A stretch of DNA of 64,000 bases from Pyrenochaeta sp. MPI-SDFR-AT-0127. Its lineage: Eukaryota > Ascomycota > Dothideomycetes > Pleosporales > Cucurbitariaceae. A model generated the notes under the pieces. The model was given only the letters and a program-made list of their open reading frames with translations, did not search any database and was not told where the DNA came from. The stretch spans positions 620,001 to 684,000 of the forward strand of contig JAGTJM010000005.1 in NCBI GenBank assembly GCA_020747015.1. The letters run 5' to 3'. Shown here piece after piece: positions 24,401 to 35,387 of this stretch. The first letter of the stretch is position 1; each line of letters opens with the position of its first letter. The position numbers and the translations under genes are program-made.

Positions 24401-24732
24401 ATGTAGCCGAGCGCAAATGCACCAGCGCCTGTCCGCGACTCCAGAGAGGTAACCCCAGTGTGGTATCCAAAAGCATTCTTCTCGCCTTGCTCTTGCCAGA
24501 ACTTGACTGCCACGTCCAGATCAAAGGACTCGGCCGAGTATGCAAAGATCTTATCAGAGAGCGTATAGGCGACTTGCTGGACGAGCGTCTGCGCAGTCAG
24601 GTATGTAGGACCGCTAATTGACTCTAGGGCAAGGTTTTGCCCGAATGGCAGGCTCGACGACTTCTTGATAAACTTGTTGTGTGTGTTTGGTTCAGCGCCA
24701 GGGCCAGCAGATTCCGACTGCTGCAAATGCAT
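21496..24732 (-). CDS. MET10: Sulfite reductase [NADPH] flavoprotein (alpha) subunit
   Basis: A single exon of 1078 residues, close to yeast Met10. The N-terminal half carries the PFOR-like domain typical of fungal Met10 (FGYHTGVTSLESRTGAG, VLVAFGTVEASL). The C-terminal third is an FNR-type reductase: FAD binding at REYSIASAQ, NADPH binding at GLGTGLAPFRAF, LYMGSRHQREEY and YLCGPTWPVPDV, and a C-terminal EVY aromatic end. It takes electrons from NADPH and passes them to the siroheme subunit, reducing sulfite to sulfide for cysteine and methionine synthesis. A near-consensus CYS3/MetR site lies about 180 bp upstream, which fits sulfur control. Confidence 0.95.
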   Translation of the reverse strand: MHLQQSESAGPGAEPNTHNKFIKKSSSLPFGQNLALESISGPTYLTAQTLVQQVAYTLSDKIFAYSAESFDLDVAVKFWQEQGEKNAFGYHTGVTSLESRTGAGAFALGYIFSRDFDLKRRHIPQSIVASSSTLSFLRTFLDQLSALYSVANPLTAHIAAVDYSANSDAGLVTDYVSSFTLAEDLGLGLVCSPSVFEAQHMALFATLLSSILPTIHTYDGISVGRETARLVDTLDQGRLHNTYQAVAEAVSEVDKKHSDTAGRVLRLLQAFNDELGEDYKLFDYYGHEEPESVLVAFGTVEASLTAQIANALSQDGDQVGVINVRVYRPFVEEAFLEALPKSTRRVAVLGQVRDEAAVFDPAEYSQLYSDVLATIQFAFERNVDVSDVKYSREQVWTPSNILDVFRQIHGEKAQSEVRSYVNILNTADVKQYTFWDLDASIAATAPIVVGKLLSSDSSKNVFVRSGHDNLVRGGITRTDIRNADYTIEAPYSVEQADITFIGDLTILQEFDVLNSVKTDSSIIVKLPGVKDEDLEKKLSAAFRKALVNRDVELFVFDPTLSEAVLEDSTLESFLTQLAFLKVAREDILASSLSKLSAINGSAEVFEKLNQQLESTLREVEVPATWGAVEDEVAPIRLPSDINVNSFAPFDRIDSEPPSLLKDWQVAAKGFAFKEAYGTDTQVRPDLGIKTSIVTVKEHRRLTPLTYDRNIFHIEFDLGNSGVTYAIGEALGIHAENDKEQVEEFIKWYNLVPDEIVEVPSREDPDILVNRTVYQSLMQNVDIFGRPPKRFYEALAEFANDEREKRELLQLLSPEGAAEFKRRAEVDTVTFADILLEFPSAHPSFHDIVRIVSPMKRREYSIASAQNVTPNSVSLLIVTVNWVDPKGRDRFGQATRFLDALKVGAPVTVSVKPSVMKLPPKTTAPIIMAGLGTGLAPFRAFVQERAYQKQQGHDIGEVLLYMGSRHQREEYLFGEEWEAYQDAGIITLLGRAFSRDQPQKIYIQDRMRQTLSDIRRSYLEKEGSFYLCGPTWPVPDVTEVLQEAVEIEHLKKNPGAKKVDSRKEIEKLKDDGRYVLEVY

Positions 24733-25600
24733 TGTTACAAGAGCGTATGCGCCTCCGCGAGTGAGTCCTTGGAAAAGTGTTCACAGACGCTCTCTACGCT
24801 GCACGAGAGAAAGTGAGAGCTGGCGCAACCCTTGGGATATATCACCACGGAGAGTATATGAGTGGAAGAAACACGCGTTGAGCGCATGTTGCCCCGTACG
24901 AGACAAAAAAAGTATGGCGACATCGGCGGAACTGGGGCCGAGGAATGAGCAATTCATCAGAACGGTCATGATTGGTTTGCTCCAGACTTGTCGTCGGGCG
25001 ATAGATTGCAAAGTGCGGAGCGTCGCGTCGCTGCATCCAGAATTTGGTGTTAGCGCGAATTGCGTGCTCGTTCGCCAAGAACCGGAGTTAGCACAGGTGT
25101 CGGAGATCTGATAGCATGTGCTTCGCGTCTTCTTCTGAGCATAGCCGAAAACATATGAATACACGAATCCGACCTGAAGTCTAGACGATTGGCAATTCAC
25201 CGCCAAGAGCCTTGAGGCTAAAGGAGGACTATGCGCTTATCATGCTTGTCAGAACCTATACCTATACTACACCACTCACTACCATGACGCAAAAAATAGA
25301 AATAGTACATTTAGTCAAGAATGGAACAAAGCATCATTGTCTTTGGCGCTAACATAGACAGAGTAATCCACTAACTTTCTAATGAATAGGAGGGATGCCT
25401 GAGATTCCGCACCACGCCACGGCCATCCGTGTCGTAAAACGCCAAACACCTTTGCCATGCGAATGCAACACGAAAACGCTTCGATGACTTCAATCATCCC
25501 ACCGCATATTCAAGATCAGGTCTGCAACTTCTTTTGAGTCAAGCTGATGGCTCTCCTTTGGTTGAACCAGGATGTTGCGTTCCCCTTCCGCAAGGTAGAG
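24733..25600. promoter_or_regulatory. MET10 promoter region and 3' flank of the next gene
   Basis: The 868 bases upstream of MET10 contain the CYS3-like site at 24914-24923. The rest, up to the small mitochondrial protein gene, shows no gene. Confidence 0.55.
24914..24923. promoter_or_regulatory. Candidate CYS3/MetR sulfur-regulator site
   Basis: The ten bases ATGGCGACAT match the Neurospora CYS3 bZIP consensus ATGRYRYCAT at nine positions. They lie about 180 bp upstream of the MET10 start codon. Control of sulfite reductase by this factor class is established; binding here is inferred. Confidence 0.5.
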
Positions 25601-25879
25601 TCACATACTCCCATTGAACCACCAAGCTGCGCCGACTGGCCAGCCGAGCACTGCAACATAAAAGGGAAAATAACTATTGGAGATTAGCAACAAATTTAGA
25701 GGATAGATGGGAAGGTTGGCAACATACACACTACTCGTCTTGACAACCCTTTTCCCTAAATCACCGGCTCGCCATGAATGAGCTTGCATGCTAATGGGAT
25801 TCCGTGCAAAGGGGTGTGGTTCGGTAAGGTGGCGCGCTGCACTGCGGAACATGGTGCGGACCTGTGTTGCTGAAGGCAT
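25601..25879 (-). CDS. Small mitochondrial inner-membrane-like protein
   Basis: Two exons, 25728-25879 and 25601-25673, are separated by a 54-nt intron (GTATGT, GCTAAT branch site, TAG) and give 74 residues. Without splicing the frame stays open, but the intron signals are complete and the spliced KTSSVYFPFYVAVLGWPVG reads as one helix. The N-terminus is basic (FRSAARHL) like a presequence. One hydrophobic helix near the C-terminus ends in WWFNGSM. The form resembles small respiratory-chain accessory subunits, but I cannot assign it to a complex. Confidence 0.7.
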   Translation of the reverse strand: MPSATQVRTMFRSAARHLTEPHPFARNPISMQAHSWRAGDLGKRVVKTSSVYVANLPIYPLNLLLISNSYFPFYVAVLGWPVGAAWWFNGSM

Positions 25880-26983
25880 TGCGATGCGTATACTTGATCT
25901 CTGGTTGAGGTTTCGTATACAAGATCCAATTGTGATGCCGCTTGTTTTGAGCGTAGAGTAGGGCCGGGTTGGAGTCGAGGACGTTGGTTAAGTGATGTCT
26001 GAGATGAATGAGGCCGGTATCTATCTTGTGTATCTTTCTAATATGACTCTGGTAGGCGTTGTGTGAGATGAATTATATGGCAGCAGCACAACGTTGTATT
26101 TATTCAATCTACCCATCAATTTATTCTCGCGATACCATTCACAAATGACTGTATCGCGCCACCGGACCATCACCTGAGATGTTTACAATCCGGGCCATGA
26201 CCGCAGTCATAGCGTGTTGACTGAACAGCCTTGCTTGGGGACACTAGGTCGGCTGGTAGAGAACAGGTGGCGCAGGGCCGAAACCCAGGCTCCGGAAACA
26301 CGCTCTATGCCCATTTCCATAACAGGCAATACTCTTCAAAATGATCAATATCTGTCGAGGAACTCCGATGTGCGTGGTTGGTCCCAAGCACGCTGAGCAG
26401 AGCATGTGTCGATGGTCGTAAGAGAGTGGTGTGACATTGGTATTTGGGATGTCGGCTTGGCTTTATCGGCAGTCGCCGACGGCACGCATAAGCAAAGGCG
26501 CCCGGAGGTGATGTGAGCGTGGTGTGATAACTGTTGAACGCAGATTCATTGCACACAAGAAACGGAGTGTTCTGTCAGTGCCCTTTTTGTTCGTATGGTA
26601 ATTTCCGAGTGCCTCACTCACTTCTATACCCATATGCGTCAGTAATCAGCACGTTTCATTGTGGCTGGCCGGTGATTGGCCAAGAATGAAAATACAGCGA
26701 TGTAAAAGCAATCGAGATACAGCGCGTTTGCTAGATAATGACCTAGTACAAAGAATGAGCCCAACATTTGTCATTCTTCCCGGATATTTGGCAAGGTAGA
26801 ATCTTCCCTCTACTTGAAGATTAGCCAGCAAATCAACTATTCACCCTCTTTGTCCAATATGCCAGCATTATGAAACAACACCTGTGGAGAAAAGGCACCA
26901 GTTGATCAAACCAAGGGCCAGTCCCAAATAAGAATGCAAACTGCATCATGACGCTTTCCTTCTCGACCACTCTCCATTGTCCC
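25880..26983. other. Intergenic, nothing recognised
   Basis: The 1.1 kb contains the promoter of the small mitochondrial gene and the 3' flank of FMP52. Short frames have no recognisable content. Confidence 0.55.
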
Positions 26984-27741
26984 CTATTCCTTCCCCAAGG
27001 TGACAATGTCCGCCTGCCCCAGCTCCCACACGCCAGCCTCCTTCTTGCCCTCAAGGCATTGAACGCTAGCGTTGACTGCTGCACGAGCGATGACACTCGC
27101 ATCTTGGGCCCAAAAATTGGTAAGCGCAGGCGTTAAGCTCCTCAAGCCCTTCGCAATACCTCGGAAGACATTCTCAGCAGGCCGTGATTCAGTCCTCTCT
27201 CCGACAATAAGTCCCGGTCGAAGAATCACAGTATGCTTGAACTCGAGAGCTTTGACTGCATCCTCTAACTCGCCCTTCATCCGCGGATATGCCAACGTGC
27301 TTGTACTGTTCGCGCCTCCACTGCTGATTAGCACATATGTCTCCACACCGGCTTCTTTTGCTGCTTTCGCCAATTCTAGATTGAGCTCATAATCAATCTT
27401 CCTTTGCTCCTCCACGCCACCAGCTGCTGCACGGGTTGTACCGAGACCAGAAAAGAAGGCTTTGGGTTTTAGCTCTCGCGGGAACAAGGAAGGCCATTGC
27501 GCAGTATCGGTCGAGGTTATGGAGGTGAGTTTGGTAGAGGCGGTCGGGTTGGGCAGATCGCGCCGGGAGTATGCGTAGACAGTAGAGAAGGACGGATGGG
27601 CAAGCAATTGTGAAAGTATATTTGAGCCCTGTTATGGATAAGTTTTCTCCCACTGTGTTTGACTCTCACAGCACTACTGCTGTCGTAAACACTCAGACGT
27701 ACGACAAGCCCGGTACTTCCGGCGAGGGTTGCTGTCGCCAT
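26984..27741 (-). CDS. FMP52: FMP52-like mitochondrial NAD(P)-binding protein
   Basis: Two exons, 27703-27741 and 26984-27628, give 227 residues. The first exon encodes only MATATLAGSTGLV, and the splice falls inside the Rossmann glycine motif, completing GSTGLVGSNIL. It is a short-chain-dehydrogenase/NmrA-like NAD(P)-binding fold with VLISSGGANS, then YPRMKGELE (the YxxxK-like site) and the downstream VILRPGLIVGER. Yeast Fmp52 is found at the mitochondrial outer membrane and is of unknown biochemical role. The length matches the family. Confidence 0.85.
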
Positions 27742-28244
27742 TACTGCGTCTCCACAAATCTTAGAGCCCGGGAATGTAGGCGCGTATGCCTGTTGGAAAA
27801 CGTCTGAGAATAAGTTTAGAGACTGTTACGATTTCGTATGCCAGCTATGTTAGGCCGTTGTAGCCACGATGGCGTAGTGTGTTGTGATGATGACGGAGGC
27901 AGTCATGAAGTGGAAGCGAGCCGAAACGCTTCAATTGGTTAAATCACAAATCACTGCTCTGTACCCACGGACACACAATTTGCGCACTTAAGGCTCACAC
28001 TACTCGCACAATCGGCGGGCTGGGTAGAAATTTACCACGAAGTTTGAATGCTGGCGCTTTGCGGGAATGGAAACCCACTCAACGACTGCAAAACTTTTAC
28101 CAAGGCTTGAAGCAATATGCAAGGTGTAAGCTTCCAGTTTCTCTATCTTGATTACCGTTTATCTTCATTGTCATAGCTTGTGGAGCCCTGATTTCTTTTC
28201 GTTGCTTCGTGCTATCTCAGCATAAGAGTGCCATACCTTGTTGT
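27742..28244. other. Intergenic, FMP52 promoter and PGDH 3' flank
   Basis: About 500 bases with no coding content recognised. Confidence 0.55.
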
Positions 28245-30108
28245 TTAAAAGTTCACCACGCTGGCCTCTAGTACCCCTTCGGGTCCAATCAAGGCCTTCT
28301 GTACATCCTCGCCAACGGGCTTATCCACACCCAGAATCATAAGGGCCTCATTACTACCCTTTGTCTGTCCGTTCTCGTTCTGTCTCTCCTCCACTTCCTC
28401 ATCCAAGGGCGCAACATTCATAAACTTGATGTTTACACCTGCCTTTCCAAGCAGGTTGCCCACGAAACCGATCTTACCACACGAGTCGAAATTCCTGCAG
28501 ATCAAAAGTGTACCGCGTGGTACAAACTCACCTTTGAACTTATCGAGACGCGAGATGAAGGGTTTATTGCCAGATACGAAGCCTTGAATAACTTGATCTT
28601 CGTAGTCTTGGGGTTTCAGAGTACGTGCTGCGGAGGGTGAATTATTGCGCGAAGTGTTTCGCGCCTGTGATACTGAACGTGTGGCGCGAGCACGGAGCGT
28701 GATGAATGACGAGTATGGCTTGTCATCCACGTTCTCGCGGGATCGCTGTTCGTTGATCAATATGCCTCGTTCCTTCGCGAGAATCTCTGCGTTGACAATG
28801 TTGATGTTCAGTCCGTCACTTGAAGTTATTGGAGTTAGCAGACCCTTCACCAGGGCAGCAAAGAGTGGCTTTGTTGTGTTGATGGTGGCCAGCTTGCCTT
28901 CGTAGGTGATATCGAAAGTAGTTCGAAACGACTCAATCTTGACTGAAGAGTAGTGCTGGGTATAGAGGGAGCCCATCTTCTCTACAAGGCTGATATAGGG
29001 TTGCAGAGTGCGATATTCATCAGGCAGAACTATTGGCGCGTTCACTGCTGAGCGCGGAAGTTCGCCGGAAAGAATCGATACCACCTGTTCACACACATCG
29101 ATCGATACATTCTCCTGGGCTTCTTTCGTTGATGCCCCAAGATGCGGTGTGGCGACGACCTTAGGATGAGCAATCAATCGGGTCGCTGATGATTCAGGCT
29201 GTGGCGGTTCTGAGGTGAATACATCGATACCAGCTCCAGCGATGGTGCCAGCATCTAGGGCTTCCACAAGTGCGTCTTCGTCGATCATCCCGCCTCTTGC
29301 GACATTCAGAATTCTCGCCGTGGGCTTCATTGTCGCCAACTCAGCTTTGCCTATCATGCCCTTGGTTGACGCAATAAGTGGCGTATGCAGAGTCAAGAAG
29401 TCTGCCTCTTTCAGAAGCTCTGCAAGGCTGGTTCTGAGAGTGACTGAGGCAGCCGCTGCCAAATTCGGATTCGCATAAGGGTCGTATGCAATCAAGCGCA
29501 TGCCGAGGCCATTGGCTATACGTGCTACTGTGAGACCAACTGATAGACGGTGAGCAAGAGGGTTGTATGTATGGGCTGAGAGCCTTGACCTTTACCCAAA
29601 CCAACAATAGCGAGCGTCTTGCCCTTCGCTTCAACCCCTACAAGCCGGCTTCGTTCCCACTTGCCGGCCTTGATACTTTGTGATGCATCACCGACGTTGC
29701 GAGCCACAGCCATCAGCACTGTCTTCCATTAGTTGACGTGGGACGATGGCGCACGGGTTACCCACACGCAATAGTGTGTTCTGCTGCGGCATTGATGTTC
29801 CCAGAAGGCGAGTTTACAACGATAATGCCATGATTAGTGGCGCTTTGTACATCGACATTGTCGACGCCCACGCCCGCACGAGCAACAACTCTAAGTTTCT
29901 TCGCTGCATTCAGGAGATCCGCCGTCACTTGGGTCTCTGAGCGGACAATGAGTGCCTCGTAGTCCCCGATGATACTCTTGAGCTGCTCTGGACTTAGACC
30001 TTTCTTCTCATCTACATCAAACTGGTCTCGAAGAAGTGCTAGGCCGTCTGGTGAAACCTTCTCAGGAATAAGGACCTTGGGTTTCGAGTTGTGCATGAGA
30101 ATGGCCAT
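28245..30108 (-). CDS. D-3-phosphoglycerate dehydrogenase, long form with ASB and ACT domains
   Basis: Three exons, 29766-30108, 29590-29718 and 28245-29539, give 588 residues. The start at 30108 (MAILMHNSKPKV) is preferred; the frame stays open upstream to 30240, so a longer N-terminus is possible. The substrate domain begins VLIPEKVSPDGLALL. The NAD-binding motif GLGKVGLTVAR is completed across the second intron. The catalytic Arg, Glu and His region includes NVARGGMIDEDALVEAL and TPHLGAST. An allosteric substrate-binding domain and a C-terminal ACT domain (NIKFMNVAPLDEE, LMILGVDKPV) follow. It oxidises 3-phosphoglycerate, the first step of serine synthesis; the ACT domain usually senses serine. 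A Ser/Arg-rich insertion (ARATRSVSQARNTSRNNS) sits in the regulatory half. Confidence 0.93.
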
Positions 30109-30668
30109 CCTGTATAGGTTATTCTGGAGACTGGACAGAGGAGATTTATCGATGGGGAGATAAAAGTGACTTTGGAGAAGGGCTGAACGCAGTTTAATTT
30201 GCTGGACAATCAACCTACGGCCGCTATCGGACTTAGGCAATGAAGTGCGTCAGATGCCATGTGAGATGAGGGCTTTCTTGATTTGGCCGCGAGCACCCCG
30301 CACTAATACCCCACGGTTTATCCTTTCGTGTCCCCCACCCCCGCCTGCCCACACAGACAAAGAAGGCACTGGACCTAGACATATGCAATGCCAAAATTAC
30401 TGTGGGGTGATGAATACAAGTCCTTCTGGTAAGTCTGACGGGCGGATGATTACCATGCACTGAGATGATCAGAGAAAGTGTACTGATTGCAAGTAGCAGT
30501 TGCTTTAATTCTGAATTGTCTGACACACACTGACACTTTTTACGGAACAAAACTATGCATAAATAGTAGCCCAAGTAGCTGCGTCCAGTGTGGTCCAATT
30601 CATTGGAGGCTGAGTATGTAGCGGTGGGGGCCTAAACGCAGCATGCGCAGGCAGCCGACGGCGCGCAA
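30109..30668. promoter_or_regulatory. PGDH promoter region and glyoxalase 3' flank
   Basis: These 560 bases separate two genes in the same orientation. No gene or clear regulatory motif was recognised. Confidence 0.45.
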
Positions 30669-31867
30669 TTACACATTCTTCGTGTGCGAGTATCATGTTA
30701 GCGTATTGCACTCCCAAGTTGTTTGAACACGTAGACTCACGCTGCGTGTCTTGAGCTTTTCGTTCTGCACAACCTCAATCCAATAGCCATCCGGATCTGC
30801 ATACATCAATACATGTCACACCCAAATATAAGCATATCCACATACCTAGCACAAATGCGATATTCTTCATGCGTCCATCAGCTAGTCTCTTCTTCCATGT
30901 CACTCCTTGCTCTTCGAACCGAGCACATGCAGCATCCAAATCATCGACAGAGGCACATATATGACCAAAGCCTTGCGGCTCTTCATTCCCGTTGTGATAC
31001 TTGAAGCTTGCGTCGTTCTCGGTGCCATAATTCCACGTCAACTCGAGCAAACCCTCGTTATCTGCTATAGGATTGACGCCATCCGCTGATTTCTCGTGCA
31101 AATTGGGTCCGTACCCCAGAAAGTATAGATTGAAGCCCGCGTTTGCATTCTCTGATGTGCGCTTGAGTTTCATGCCCATAGTATGTTGGTAAAACTTCAG
31201 TGATGCGTCCTTATCTTTAACACGGATCATAGTGTGATTCTACATGCGTTAGTCGTGTACATGGTGGTTCATGGACGAGTGCAGCTCTTACCATGCGGTA
31301 TGTGCTGATGTCAGTGTCCTTTACGCTTTCAGTCTCCTCTAGTGTCTTCTGGCCGATGACTTCAATCCAATACCCGTCTGGGTCCAACACAAATGCAATG
31401 TGGCGCATGCGACCATCTGTAAGCTTTTTCTGAAACTTATAGCCAGCATCTTCCAGTCGCTGACAAGCAGCCTGAATATTGTCCACTGAGATGCAGAGAT
31501 GGCCAAAACCCTTGTATGGTTCCGTGTTGCCATTCGTGATTGAGTAAGCGGGATCGTCTTCTGTGCCATAGTTGTGCGTGAGCTCGACGATGCCCTCGCG
31601 ATCCGAGCGGTGGTTCCCGTGTGATACCGCTCTTGGGCTGTCATATGCGAGGAAGTAAAGGTCGAATTTGGCGTCGGGATTCGGCAGCTTGTCGATGACT
31701 TTCATACCCAGAAACTCATAGAACGCGATAGATCGCTTTGGATCCTTTACACGTATCCTGCAAAGTCCATTATAAGCTTGCCAGTAGCTTCAAAGTTAGA
31801 GAGCCAAGGGAGACATGGGCACTCACATGGAATGATTGAGCTTGTACTTTGCTGGATCTGTTGCCAT
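30669..31867 (-). CDS. GLO1: Glyoxalase I (lactoylglutathione lyase), two-domain form
   Basis: Five exons, 31827-31867, 31292-31757, 30846-31239, 30741-30796 and 30669-30677, give 321 residues. There are two tandem glyoxalase domains, each starting NHSM/NHTM-IRVKD and ending in FVLDPDGYWIEV with the metal-binding Glu. Each repeats ELTHNYGTE/ELTWNYGTE and GFGHxxxSVD. The intron before domain two falls exactly at the domain border. The enzyme turns the methylglyoxal-glutathione hemithioacetal into S-lactoylglutathione. The last exon (Asn-Val-stop) is inferred from a GTGAGT donor and GCTAAC branch site; without that splice the protein would end about 13 residues later with an unrelated tail. Confidence 0.92.
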
Positions 31868-32828
31868 GGTTGCTAACGCTCGCGTGAGGTTGATGGGATC
31901 AATGCCAAGCCGTAGAAATCGAGTCGTAAGAGGAAAAGAGACACTGGATACTTTGGATAGTACTGGGTGCAGGAAGAGCATCAGTTAAGCTTAATGAAAT
32001 TCCGGCGCAGCCTGAGGGGTTGCTACGTCCAAACCGCTCAATGACGTTTGACACCCAATCAGTGTTCGAAGTTCCCCTCATCCGGATTTAACTCGGCTCC
32101 AAGTGTCGTGCAGTAATGACCACATTCCGTCCATAGCCTGGACCGTTGTTTGAATTTATAACGAACTTTCCTTTCCCCGTTATGGTTGAGCTCATGGTCT
32201 CTCTGGAGACTCGAGTTGCTCTCTTGAGCGAAGGTGCAAAGCAAGGATGTCAGTGCCTCCCAATGTTGCAGATCCATATCGCTATCGTGCCATACAAACG
32301 GACAAAGAAGCACAGAAACGTTGCTCATTCCGCGCATGTGAAGGCACGTTGTTAGTTTGTCCATTATGCGTCTGGCAGATGCCAAAGCGCGCGACGCACG
32401 TGGAGCGGGAAAACAGCTATTCCGATATGAATTGGTCATAGCTTTGGGCGCCTGCCGGCGCTGTACCTCGAACAACATCATGCCGAGCACCTCTGATACG
32501 TGCCTTCTTTCTTATCACAACTCTTTCTTTCACTGCCTGTGTAGCTCACCTTTTTGACATCTCTTCTTGCTCCCTCACAAGGTATTTACGCCTTGTTGTA
32601 ACGGTGGGAAAGATATTTCTCATCTCCGTGACAACGGTTGACCAGGTATGCGCCTTTCTTCACCACACACAAATTAACTATATCGCAGTTCAAATGCTGC
32701 TTATCTTTTCGTTTCATTTCATGTTGTATACAAGACATTACTGCCTTATTCCTGCATGTTCACCTACCTTCTTTCAATCAAGCTCTAACCATGCAGGTGA
32801 CCACAGCTACTTGACCACAGCCAAACCC
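31868..32828. promoter_or_regulatory. Divergent promoter between GLO1 and Roadblock-like gene
   Basis: The 961 bases lie between divergent start codons. No coding content recognised. The 5' end of the Roadblock-like gene could extend into this region if a small upstream exon exists. Confidence 0.45.
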
Positions 32829-33536
32829 ATGATCAACATCTCAAAGGTGAGCGAATGGCTCAGCCAGAACGCCAATGAGCAACTCTATCCGCGGCTTTTG
32901 TAAGTCGCAAACCTGTCCTGATCTCTCACAACTCCTAATATCAACAGCCTGATGTCGCCGAATGGCACCCTCCTAGCCTACTCGAAACCTGTGGATATCA
33001 AGGAGCTTCGCGATCAAGCAGCACTTATCTCTATCGTGTGGAAAGATAACTCCAGCGGTCGGCAGAGGCTACCTCCAGACTCGATCCAAGATTCTTCTTT
33101 CAAATCAGCTCTGAAGACACTGACCATTGAGACGGAGGTATGCAACATTATAGTCCGCCTCCTGCAACCAGAGCTACTCTTGATCCTGGTCGGAACTATA
33201 CCTCCCAAGAGGAGGCAACATTTCCAGATCACACCTGAGGGATATGGTGACCCGCGGTACCCAGCTCCAGGGGTAGCCCTCTCGCGTCCCAGCTCCAGCT
33301 TAAATCTCCGCCAGGATGAGCCTGCGGCCGATGATTCCGTTCTTGCAACAAATGAAGGGTGTGCTCCGAAGGGCAAGACACCGTCACTCACGAGCAATAT
33401 GAGCCAATTGGAGAAAGATCTGAGAAGTGGCACACTCCATGTGCAGCGGAAGAGACTTGACGCCCTAGCAAATTACATTTTGAAGGATTTTGAAAATACT
33501 GGATTTATCATGCCAGCAGACTCCGATCTTCAGTAG
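32829..33536 (+). CDS. Roadblock/LC7-like (LAMTOR2-type) protein
   Basis: Two exons, 32829-32899 and 32948-33536, are joined across a 48-nt intron and give 219 residues. The N-terminal 100 residues read VSEWLSQNANEQLYPRLF, then LMSPNGTLLAYS and LRDQAALISIVWKD, followed by a helix and VCNIIVRLLQPELLLILVG. This is the alternating helix-strand order of Roadblock/LC7 domains, as in LAMTOR2 of the Ragulator/EGO complex that anchors TORC1 signalling to the vacuole. The second half is disordered, then a basic amphipathic C-terminus (VQRKRLDALANYILKDF). The family call is by pattern only, and the start is the first plausible ATG. Confidence 0.65.
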
Positions 33537-34967
33537 CATCATCGGCTTATGCTGCAATCTCTAGCAGCCTGGTCCACCCGACAGGTTTCACGGCAGATCT
33601 TGCTTCAACGGTCGATTGAGTCAACATCGTGTCTGTGGAACCATCAAAGACTCCCCAGCAAAGGAGGAGGTAGACGCTGACACGCCTTTACACCTTTGCT
33701 GCATCGCTCTGGGAACACTCGTTCCCGCCCTTGGATTTTTAAACAGCCGAGACCGAGATTATCATTTCGCGTGCGCACTTAATCAGTATCATCATTTTGT
33801 CGGCGGTTAGTTACCAGATCAACCAGACGATACGAAACAGAGAATTGTGCCATTGGAGGTCACTCCAGTAAGAGCCGCGTACTAGACGTGCCCTAGTGTC
33901 GAGACAGCCCCATAGGTCTCCACAGAGAGCAGTCGATATATCGCTGCGTGGATTCACGAAAAACCTAGTTAGCAACGTTGAACAGGCTTAACAATTGCCT
34001 CCCCCTAAGCTTTCATGGAGCCTGTCACTACAACGGGCTTGCGAGTGGCTGCGTTGATTATAGTCAACTTGTTCGATCATGGGGCGGACTGACGAGTAGT
34101 CAATTGTATGAGTCACCAAAATGAACAACGTGGGAATTTGGACCAGTTTCAAGGAGAGCACCAAGTCTTGCCATCCTTTATATCTGTGTTCACTGCCTTG
34201 AGCGGAGATTATAGCACGATATTAATCACCGGTATTAGCAGATGCCAGTTTCGACAATTCTCTTTCTGCACTGATAAGCAAGCAATGGATCTGTTGTCTA
34301 AACTCTACCTTTGTGCACATATGAGGTTGTTTCACCCAAGTACTACTATTCAATGGTGTGGCTATGCTACTTGCATGGAAACAAGCATGGACCTGTGGGT
34401 GTTTGTTCCACTAGAGGTATTCACCGTAGGCTGTCCACCCGTGATGATCAGTTATTATGTGCAATGCAATGTAGCCCAGTTACAGTTCTACAGGAATCTG
34501 GTCTATTATCAACCTATGTAATCAACGAGATGGAACTTGGTCCCTGTTCGCGTATTCAAAGTCATGATTCTTCCCAAAATTTGCATAAGGTGTCCCAATC
34601 CCTTCACAATAGGAGCCAACTTTGCCCCATTCTTATTCTACGACACAGGAAAAATGGCTATACTCTATATATATCTACGTAGAATGCTCCGAAATTTCTC
34701 ACTTTGAAAGAATACTCAAGATTTTCAAACAGATCCAGTCGTGCAACAGCAGATCTTGTTAGTCACGTGTGACCTGAACACGGCTAGGAGTTCATTCAAT
34801 TGACGTCATCTTGACGAAAAGCTCCAAATACAACATCAAGCTTTATTCGCATCATGTTGTGGACACAAAGTAAAAGCTACACTGATCGAGCTGTTGCTGG
34901 CCTCAAATGTTCACATAAGTGCTCACCGTTACCAATATACCGCGCCCTCAACACTTTGCATACAGTT
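33537..34967. other. Intergenic, 1.4 kb, with promoter elements at its right end
   Basis: Nothing recognised as a gene. One open frame at 34108-34521 lacks coding character. The last 210 bases carry CACGTG (34764-34769) and TGACGTCA (34801-34808) upstream of the next gene. Confidence 0.55.
34764..34808. promoter_or_regulatory. CACGTG plus perfect CRE (TGACGTCA) upstream of small mitochondrial gene
   Basis: CACGTG lies at 34764-34769 and the palindrome TGACGTCA at 34801-34808, about 160 bp before the start codon at 34968. TGACGTCA is the site of ATF/CREB-type bZIP factors such as Atf1 and Sko1, which act in stress responses. The same pair occurs upstream of the next gene. Confidence 0.55.
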
Positions 34968-35387
34968 ATGTTCCGCTACCAGCCACTACGTGTACTCAAC
35001 CGCGCAGAATATCGTACAATAAACCTCTTCCCACACAGTCGCTTCCTCTCAAACACACCTATTCGCACGGCATCGAAAGACTCGCAGAACAAAGACTCCC
35101 TGAATCCTCGCTCGACTGAGTACTCAAAGTCCGGTTCGGACGACGCAGCCGCAAGTTCAGATGCCGCATTCAACCCGAGCAAAACTAGCCCGGAGGAGGC
35201 AGAGGCAACTGCTGAGAGAGAGGCAGGTGGAGAGGATAACAGTTTGAATGTTAGCCCAGGCAATGAGGCCGTCAGCGAGCCAAACCATCCTGAGGTCGGT
35301 GGGTCAGGAGGGGCACCTGCTAAAAAGTCGAGTGGAAGTGGGAGTGCACCAAAGTCTGGGGGCAGTGGCAGTGGTGGAAGCGGCTGA
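34968..35387 (+). CDS. Small disordered protein with mitochondrial presequence
   Basis: A single exon of 139 residues; an in-frame ATG at 34854 would add 38 residues without presequence character. Residues 1-45 are basic with a typical cleavage context (HSRFLSNTPIRTASK). The rest is hydrophilic: KDSQNKDSLNPRSTEYSKSG, then an acidic Glu/Ala region, and a C-terminal run of Ser-Gly repeats. There is no predicted fold. I recall similar proteins in many filamentous ascomycetes, all without a function. It is followed by another small presequence-bearing gene in the same orientation with a similar promoter. Confidence 0.75.
   Translation: MFRYQPLRVLNRAEYRTINLFPHSRFLSNTPIRTASKDSQNKDSLNPRSTEYSKSGSDDAAASSDAAFNPSKTSPEEAEATAEREAGGEDNSLNVSPGNEAVSEPNHPEVGGSGGAPAKKSSGSGSAPKSGGSGSGGSG

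Noticed and set aside
34108..34682. Two overlapping frames of 137 and 123 codons upstream of the small mitochondrial gene
   Set aside because: No family resemblance and biased, random-looking composition; there was no supporting splice or promoter evidence.
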